Assembly: GCF_002943525.1 (NCBI RefSeq)
Contig: NZ_CP025394.1
Coordinates: 6,339,001 to 6,403,000, forward strand
Length of the DNA: 64,000 nt
Reading direction: 5' to 3'
From: Kitasatospora sp. MMS16-BH015
GTDB lineage: Bacteria; Actinomycetota; Actinomycetes; Streptomycetales; Streptomycetaceae
This document shows positions 59,558 through 64,000 of the stretch, piece after piece. Position numbers and translations under genes: made by a program. A model generated the notes under the pieces. The model was not told where the DNA came from. It worked only from the letters and a program-made list of their open reading frames with translations, and did no database searches. The stretch's first letter is position 1. The number at the start of each line of letters is the position of its first letter.

Positions 59558-60967
59558 ATGCCGCCGGAGTGGTCCAGTTCCCCGCCCGAGCTGCTGCTGA
59601 CCGTCGACCGGACCAGCGGCGGACCGCTGCACGCCCAACTACAGCACGGGCTGCGGGACGCAATCCGCACCGGCCGCCTGCAGGTCGGCGAACGCCTGCC
59701 GTCCTCCCGTGATCTCGCCCGGTCGCTCGGCGTCTCTCGCGGCCTGGTCCAGGAGTGCTACGCCCAGCTCCAGGCCGAGGGATACCTGACCACCCGTCCC
59801 GGGTCCGCCACCCGGGTGGCGACCGGCGCCGCCGTACCGCCCGGCATCCCGCAACCGAGTACCGCCGCGTCGCGCCTGGTGGCCGACTTCCGCTGCGGCG
59901 TACCGGATCTCGGCTCCTTTCCAGTCCAGGACTGGCTGTGGGCCCTGCGCGAGGCGGCCCGCACCATGCCGACCGCCCGGTTCGACTACGGCGACCCGCG
60001 CGGCGACTCGGCCCTGCGCGAGGTCCTGACCGGGTACCTGCGCCGGGTGCGCGCCGCTGCGACCGACCCGCAGCACATCGTCGTCTGCAACGGCTACGCA
60101 CAGGGCCTCGGCCTGACGCTCCGCTCCCTCGCGGACGCGGGTACGCACACTGTGGCCTTCGAGGCCCCGGGCTCACCCGGCACCGTGACCGCCGCAGCCG
60201 CCACGGCGGGCATGCGTGCGATCCCCGTCCCGGTGGACGAGCAGGGCATCGACGTGCGCGCGCTGGCCGCGACCGCCGCCCGCGCAGTCGTCGTCACCCC
60301 CGCCCACCAGTGGCCGACCGGGGTCGCCCTCGCCCCGGAGCGCCGACTGGCCCTCGTCGAGTGGGCCCGCGACCGTGACGCGGTCATCATCGAGGACGAC
60401 TACGACGCCGAGTTCCGCTACGACCGCGAGCCCGTCGGCGCCCTCCAGGGACTGGCCGCGGACCGGGTGATCTCCATCGGCACCGTCAGCAAGTCCCTCG
60501 CGCCCGCCCTGCGCATCGGCTGGATCGTCTGCCCGCCCCAACTGGCAGGACCGATCGCCGAGCAAAAGCACCGCAGCGACCGCGGCACGCCCACACTCGA
60601 CCAACTCGCCCTGGCCAGACTGATCGAGTCGGGCCGCTTCGACCGCCACCTACGCCGCATGCGCGCCACCTACGCCGCCCGCCGCACCGTCCTGCTCGCC
60701 GCGCTCGCCGAACACGCCCCCGAACTGCCGGTCACCGGCCTCGCCGCCGGCTTCCACGCCGTCGCCCACCTGCCCGCGGGCGCCGACGAACACCACATCG
60801 TCACCGCTGCCCGCGAACGGTCCGTCGGCCTCTACGGCATGAGCGCCCACCGGGCCTCACACGCCACCGCGCCGGCGCAACTCGTCCTCGGCTTCGGCAA
60901 CGTAGGCGAACGAGCCATCGCCGAGGGCATCGCGACCATCGGCCACCTGCTGGCCGGCCGGCCGTAA
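59558..60967 (+). CDS. MocR/PdxR-type GntR-aminotransferase fusion regulator
   Basis: Protein of 469 aa. GntR winged helix at about 14-85 (GPLHAQLQHGLRDAIRTGRLQVGERLPSSRDLARSLGVSRGLVQECYAQLQAEGYLTTRPGSATRV), linker, then a type I aminotransferase-like domain to the end: FDYGDPRGDSALREVLTGYLRR, VVTPAHQWPTGV, VIIEDDYDAEFRYDREPVGALQGL and the PLP Lys in ISIGTVSKSLAPALRIGW. Such proteins use PLP as effector rather than as catalyst. ATG at 59558 matches the family start. It is divergent from the MFS gene; the short shared region should contain their operators. Confidence 0.92.
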   Translation: MPPEWSSSPPELLLTVDRTSGGPLHAQLQHGLRDAIRTGRLQVGERLPSSRDLARSLGVSRGLVQECYAQLQAEGYLTTRPGSATRVATGAAVPPGIPQPSTAASRLVADFRCGVPDLGSFPVQDWLWALREAARTMPTARFDYGDPRGDSALREVLTGYLRRVRAAATDPQHIVVCNGYAQGLGLTLRSLADAGTHTVAFEAPGSPGTVTAAAATAGMRAIPVPVDEQGIDVRALAATAARAVVVTPAHQWPTGVALAPERRLALVEWARDRDAVIIEDDYDAEFRYDREPVGALQGLAADRVISIGTVSKSLAPALRIGWIVCPPQLAGPIAEQKHRSDRGTPTLDQLALARLIESGRFDRHLRRMRATYAARRTVLLAALAEHAPELPVTGLAAGFHAVAHLPAGADEHHIVTAARERSVGLYGMSAHRASHATAPAQLVLGFGNVGERAIAEGIATIGHLLAGRP

Positions 60968-60978
60968 CCTACCGACCC

Positions 60979-61620
60979 ATGACCACCAGCACCGACCTCG
61001 ATCCGGCCGACATCGCCGCTCTCCTCCACGACGTCCGCAGCTCGGCCACGCGCCTGGCTGCCGGCCTCGACGCCCATACGGACGTGACTGCCCACGGCTC
61101 CATCCGTGCTTCCCGGATGGAGCCGTGGGCTCGTCATCACGCACCTGGCGCGTAGCGCCGACGTCTACCGATGACTGCTTGTCCTGGCTCGCACCGGCAT
61201 CGAACCCGGAGCACGGGCCGACGCCGCCACCTGGACCACGCGCTGCGGGACGGCGCCGGTCGCGGCGCCGCCGAGATCGTCGCGGACCTGCGCGGCAGCC
61301 TGGCCCGACTGCTCCGACGAGGCCGCAGCGATGCCCTCCGACCGCTGGCCCACCCAGGCCACCGCCCTCGCGGGATGGCGACACCCCGCCTGGTACACCC
61401 TCCACCCTGCCCGGCGCGAACTCGAAACCCACCACATCGACCTGAAGCTCGGTTACACCACCGTCGACTTGCCCACCGGCTACGTCACCTGGGCACTCGA
61501 CGAGACCATCGCTACTCTGGCCGCACGCAACTTCCCAGTGGCTCGCTTCGAAGCGACCGACCTCGACCGCTCCTGGACCCTCGCCCCCCGTCGGCCTTAC
61601 CGCGACCGACCCCGGCCACA
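60979..61620 (+). pseudogene. Decayed maleylpyruvate isomerase (MDMPI) gene
   Basis: The start (MTTSTDLDPADIAALLHDVR) and pieces in two frames reconstruct an MDMPI protein: RMEPW in frame 1; HLARSADVYR, then an in-frame TGA at 61172 where Trp is expected, then LLVLARTGIEPGARADAATW in frame 2; HALRDGAGRGAAEIVADLRGSLARL in frame 1; and AMPSDRWPTQATALAGWRHPAWYTLH, LETHHIDLKLGYTT, LPTGYVTW in frame 2. So there are at least three frameshifts and one nonsense codon. The C-terminal part runs into the LysR gene. An intact relative lies at 18794. A 17-base palindrome disrupts the N-terminal part. Confidence 0.82.
61090..61130. repeat. 17-base-pair palindrome inside the MDMPI pseudogene
   Basis: Bases 61090-61106 are the exact complement of 61114-61130 around a TGCTTCC loop. 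The right arm encodes the family-expected RMEPW region, so the left arm appears to be an inverted copy that arose within the gene. It could also act as a terminator. Confidence 0.75.
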
Positions 61621-61646
61621 CGCTGACGGCGCGTCGTGGCCGGCAG

Positions 61647-62549
61647 CTATTCCCGAACGGTCTGCTTGTCGCAGTGGTGCGCGACGGCCTCGGCGAACGT
61701 GCGGGCCAGCGGGGAGAGGGCCTCCCAGCGGCGTACCGCCCAGCCCGCGGTGAGGGCGGGGAGCGCGGGGATGGGGATCAGTCGCAGGTCGGAGTGTCCG
61801 GGGCCGCTCCAGGCGGGCAGGGCCGGGACGACGGCGAGGCCCAGTCCCAGTTCGGCCAGCAGGATCGCGGTGTCCCAGTCGGTGACGCTGGTGTCGAAGA
61901 CAGGCTGGATCCCGGCTTCCGCGAGCCAGGCGCCGAGTTGCAGGCGGGAGGTGGAGTTCTGCGGAAGCCCGATGAGCCGGGCGTCCTGCAGGTCGGCCGG
62001 TTCGACGCGGGCCTTGGCCGCGAGCGGGTCGGACGCCGAGACGGCGAGCGCCCAGGGGATTTCGACGACGGGGCGTTGCTGGATGGCGCGATCTGTGGGC
62101 CCCAGGGTGATCCAGGCGAGGTCGGCGCGGCCGGTGGCGAGCGCGTCGAAGCAGCCGCGGCTGGAGGTCTCGGTCTGGAATTCGAGGCTGGCGCGGGGAA
62201 ATTGCCGCCGGAAGTCGACGACGGCCGCGGACATGAAGTGCCGGATGGTCGTGGCTCCCGTCGTGACCCGTACCGATCCGCCTTCCGCGCGCGCGGCTTC
62301 TTCCAGTCGGCGAAGTGCGTGGTCGATGCTGCCCAGGCCCTCGGTGACCGCCGCGTTCAGCGTGTGTCCGGCCGGCGTGGGCACCACGCCCCGTGTGTGC
62401 CGTTCCAGCAGGCTCAGGCCCAACTGCCGCTCCAGCCGCTTCACGTGCTGGCTGACCGCGGACTGCGTGCAGGAAAGGTCACGGGCCGCCGCGCTCAGAG
62501 AGCCGGCTCGGCAGACCGCGGCGAAGACGCGGAGATCGTCGAGAGTCAC
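61647..62549 (-). CDS. LysR-family transcriptional regulator
   Basis: Protein of 300 aa. The N-terminal helix-turn-helix is typical (LDDLRVFAAVCRAGSLSAAARDLSCTQSAVSQHVKRLERQLGLSLLERHTRGVVPTPAG), followed by a periplasmic-binding-like effector domain (SVRVTTGATTIRHF; GRADLAWITLG; GLGLAVVPALPAW). The start is the GTG at 62549; a long upstream in-frame extension covers the intergenic region and the panE-like gene and is spurious. It is divergent from the PanE-like reductase, the usual LysR target arrangement. Confidence 0.92.
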   Translation of the reverse strand: MTLDDLRVFAAVCRAGSLSAAARDLSCTQSAVSQHVKRLERQLGLSLLERHTRGVVPTPAGHTLNAAVTEGLGSIDHALRRLEEAARAEGGSVRVTTGATTIRHFMSAAVVDFRRQFPRASLEFQTETSSRGCFDALATGRADLAWITLGPTDRAIQQRPVVEIPWALAVSASDPLAAKARVEPADLQDARLIGLPQNSTSRLQLGAWLAEAGIQPVFDTSVTDWDTAILLAELGLGLAVVPALPAWSGPGHSDLRLIPIPALPALTAGWAVRRWEALSPLARTFAEAVAHHCDKQTVRE

Positions 62550-62807
62550 GATGACCCAAGGTATTGCTTGGAGCGATGCCAGTAAATCCGTTGATTGACT
62601 TGGGTCGTGGGGCGCTTGATCATTACTGCCCAGGGCGGCAACCCGCCCGTCGCTCACCCGTTCCGGACGCGGTGCGGTGAGCGGCCGGCGGGTGTCGACC
62701 CGTTTCGCGGCGAGGGGAGATGCCGTGGTCCACGCGCCGCTCCTCCCGTTGGCTCCCGTCGGCCTCAGCCCGGCTGAACGGGTCTCCCAAGGACGACAGG
62801 AGCTCAG
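62550..62807. promoter_or_regulatory. lysR/panE-like divergent promoter region
   Basis: ATTGC-TTGGA-GCGAT at 62563-62577 contains the T-N11-A pattern of LysR boxes in an imperfect dyad 14 bases from the LysR start. The remaining 258-base region shows no other structure beyond the GACAGGAG ribosome site before 62808. Confidence 0.5.
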
Positions 62808-63701
62808 ATGAACACAACCCCGCTGACGGTGGCCGTTCTCGGACCGGGTGGTGTCGGAGGCCTGATCGGTGCGCTTCTCGCCCGTGACGGGCATCGCGTC
62901 ATCTGCCTGGCCGGCGAGGCGACCGCCGCCGCACTGAGCCAGGGCGGCCTGCGCGTGGAGAGCGCCCGGTACGGGGACTTCACCGCGGCGGTGGAGGCGG
63001 ACACCCGGTTGCGAGAGCCGGTGGACGCCGTTTTTGTGACGGTCAAGCAGACCTCCCTGGACGAGGCGCTCGACCGCGTCCCGGCCGCCGTCCTCGGCCA
63101 TGCGGTCGTGATCCCGTTGCTCAACGGCCTCGACCACCTCCGCCTGCTGCGCGAGCGCTACCCCGCGGCCGAGGTCGTCGCCGGCACGATCAGGGTCGAA
63201 GCCACGCGCACCGCACCGGGGCTCATTCACCACACAAGTCCCTTCGCCGACATCGAACTTGCCTCGCCTCCCGGCGGGTTCGCGGACCGACTACGGCACG
63301 CCGGTCTCGGCGTGACCCTGCGAGGCGACGAGACGGCGATGCTCTGGGACAAGCTCGCCTTCCTCGCCCCGCTCGCCCTGCTGACCACCCGGCACCGCGC
63401 GGACGTCGGGACCATCCGCGGCGAGCGGCGCCCGGAACTGCTCGCCGTGCTCGACGAGATCACCGCCGTGGCCCGGGTCGCCGGCGCACCGGTAACGACC
63501 GGGACCGTGCTCTCCTTCTTCGACCGTGTCCCGCCCACGATGAAGTCCTCGATGCAGCGCGACGCCGAAGCGGGACGCCCACTCGAAGTCGACGCCATCG
63601 GCGGAGCGGTCCTCCGCGCCGGCGCCGCCCACCACGTCGAGACCCCGGTCACAGCACGACTGGTGGCAGAAGTCGCACGCCTGACCACCCAGGAGGCCTG
63701 A
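62808..63701 (+). CDS. Ketopantoate reductase (ApbA/PanE) family protein
   Basis: Protein of 297 aa. N-terminal NADPH Rossmann motif VAVLGPGGVGGLIGALLARDGH, DAVFVTVKQTSLDEAL, VVIPLLNGLDHLRLL, then the helical C-terminal domain with LWDKLAFLAPLALLTT and SSMQRDAEAGRPLEVDAIGGAVL. The catalytic Lys and the Ser/Glu of the second motif are present, but the conserved Asn four residues after the Lys (KLxxN in E. coli PanE) is Leu. It may therefore reduce another 2-keto substrate, or be impaired. It is coupled to the next gene with a two-base gap and is probably controlled by the divergent LysR protein. Confidence 0.85.
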   Translation: MNTTPLTVAVLGPGGVGGLIGALLARDGHRVICLAGEATAAALSQGGLRVESARYGDFTAAVEADTRLREPVDAVFVTVKQTSLDEALDRVPAAVLGHAVVIPLLNGLDHLRLLRERYPAAEVVAGTIRVEATRTAPGLIHHTSPFADIELASPPGGFADRLRHAGLGVTLRGDETAMLWDKLAFLAPLALLTTRHRADVGTIRGERRPELLAVLDEITAVARVAGAPVTTGTVLSFFDRVPPTMKSSMQRDAEAGRPLEVDAIGGAVLRAGAAHHVETPVTARLVAEVARLTTQEA

Positions 63702-63703
63702 AC

Positions 63704-64000
63704 GTGATGAGGCGATCCATCCCGTCCAATGGCGGCTCACCGGGAAGCGACCGCGGCTCTGCAGCGGCCTGGCCCGCCGTCCAGGACCTCCTGCGCGCCC
63801 GGGGCGCCGACAAGACGAAGCATCCTGGCGGTACGCTCCTGGACCACCTGAACCGAGTCGCCCGCCTGCTGGCCGACTGGGGAGCCGGGCCGGACCTGCA
63901 GGCTGCCGGACTGTGTCACGCCATGTACGGAACCGACGGGTTCGACCACGCCCTGATGGGCACCGACGAGCGCGCGCTCCTCGCCGAACTGATCGGCGAC
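63704..64000 (+). CDS. DUF6817-type protein, cut by the window edge
   Basis: At least 99 codons, running off the right end. After a polar head (RRSIPSNGGSPGSD) the sequence AWPAVQDLLRARGADKTKHPGGTLLDHLNRVARLL, DWGAGPDLQAAGLCHAMYGTDGFDHAL matches the HD-like helical DUF6817 family (conserved H-x-G-G-T-L-L-D-H and C-H-x-x-Y). AGGAGG is seven bases before GTG 63704; ATG 63707 is an alternative. It is in an operon with the PanE-like gene. Function unknown. Confidence 0.75.
   Translation, partial: MMRRSIPSNGGSPGSDRGSAAAWPAVQDLLRARGADKTKHPGGTLLDHLNRVARLLADWGAGPDLQAAGLCHAMYGTDGFDHALMGTDERALLAELIGD

Overview
The window is high-GC actinobacterial DNA and fits Streptomyces/Kitasatospora (family Streptomycetaceae). 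The evidence is GTG/TTG starts with GGAGG-type ribosome binding sites, whiA, mycothiol-dependent enzymes, an RbpA-family protein, an ECF41 sigma factor and the conserved order uvrC-rapZ-yvcK-whiA-gap-pgk-tpiA-secG. I cannot name the species. There are no rRNA genes, no tRNA genes that I can see, and no CRISPR array.

Layout. 0-6.7 kb: a DUF692 (MNIO) protein, a two-domain GNAT, the ohr/ohrR peroxide pair with a symmetric operator, an Mrr-nuclease/TerD fusion and a secreted alpha/beta hydrolase. 6.8-12.1 kb: msrB, murC, a conserved unknown, a RibD-type reductase, zapE and a HigBA-like toxin-antitoxin pair. 12.2-18 kb: uvrB, terD, terC behind a yybP-ykoY (manganese) riboswitch that I recognised from its paired elements, an IS5-type transposase scrap, and an ECF41 sigma factor divergent from a small membrane protein. 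18-24.7 kb: an MBL hydrolase, a maleylpyruvate-isomerase-like protein, uvrA, a DHFR/RibD-like reductase, a Uma2 nuclease and a Rieske lipoprotein.

24.7-47.4 kb: a nonribosomal peptide cluster lying between uvrA and uvrC. Read on the minus strand it runs MbtH, NRPS-A (A-T-E-C-A-T-C-A-T), NRPS-B (C-A-T-C-A-T-TE), a SAM methyltransferase, a PLP aminotransferase and an MFS exporter. Upstream lie an IS256-type transposase homologue that has lost active-site residues and a divergent LuxR-type regulator, separated by an unusual nested inverted repeat. The assembly line has five modules. Hand-read specificity codes suggest D-(basic residue), Val-like, X, X, aromatic (Tyr/Phe-like). Modules 3 and 4 carry nearly identical adenylation cores, a recent internal duplication. 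The methyltransferase/aminotransferase pair suggests beta-methylation of an amino acid through its alpha-keto acid.

48.4-57.9 kb: the housekeeping run uvrC, rapZ, yvcK, whiA, gap, pgk, tpiA, secG and an RbpA-family gene. 57.9-64 kb: an accessory tail with an MFS transporter and divergent MocR regulator, a decayed maleylpyruvate-isomerase pseudogene containing a long palindrome, a LysR regulator divergent from a PanE-like reductase, and a DUF6817 gene cut by the window edge.

Genes are described from motifs read by eye; no database search was run. Specificity codes, operators and terminators are hand alignments.
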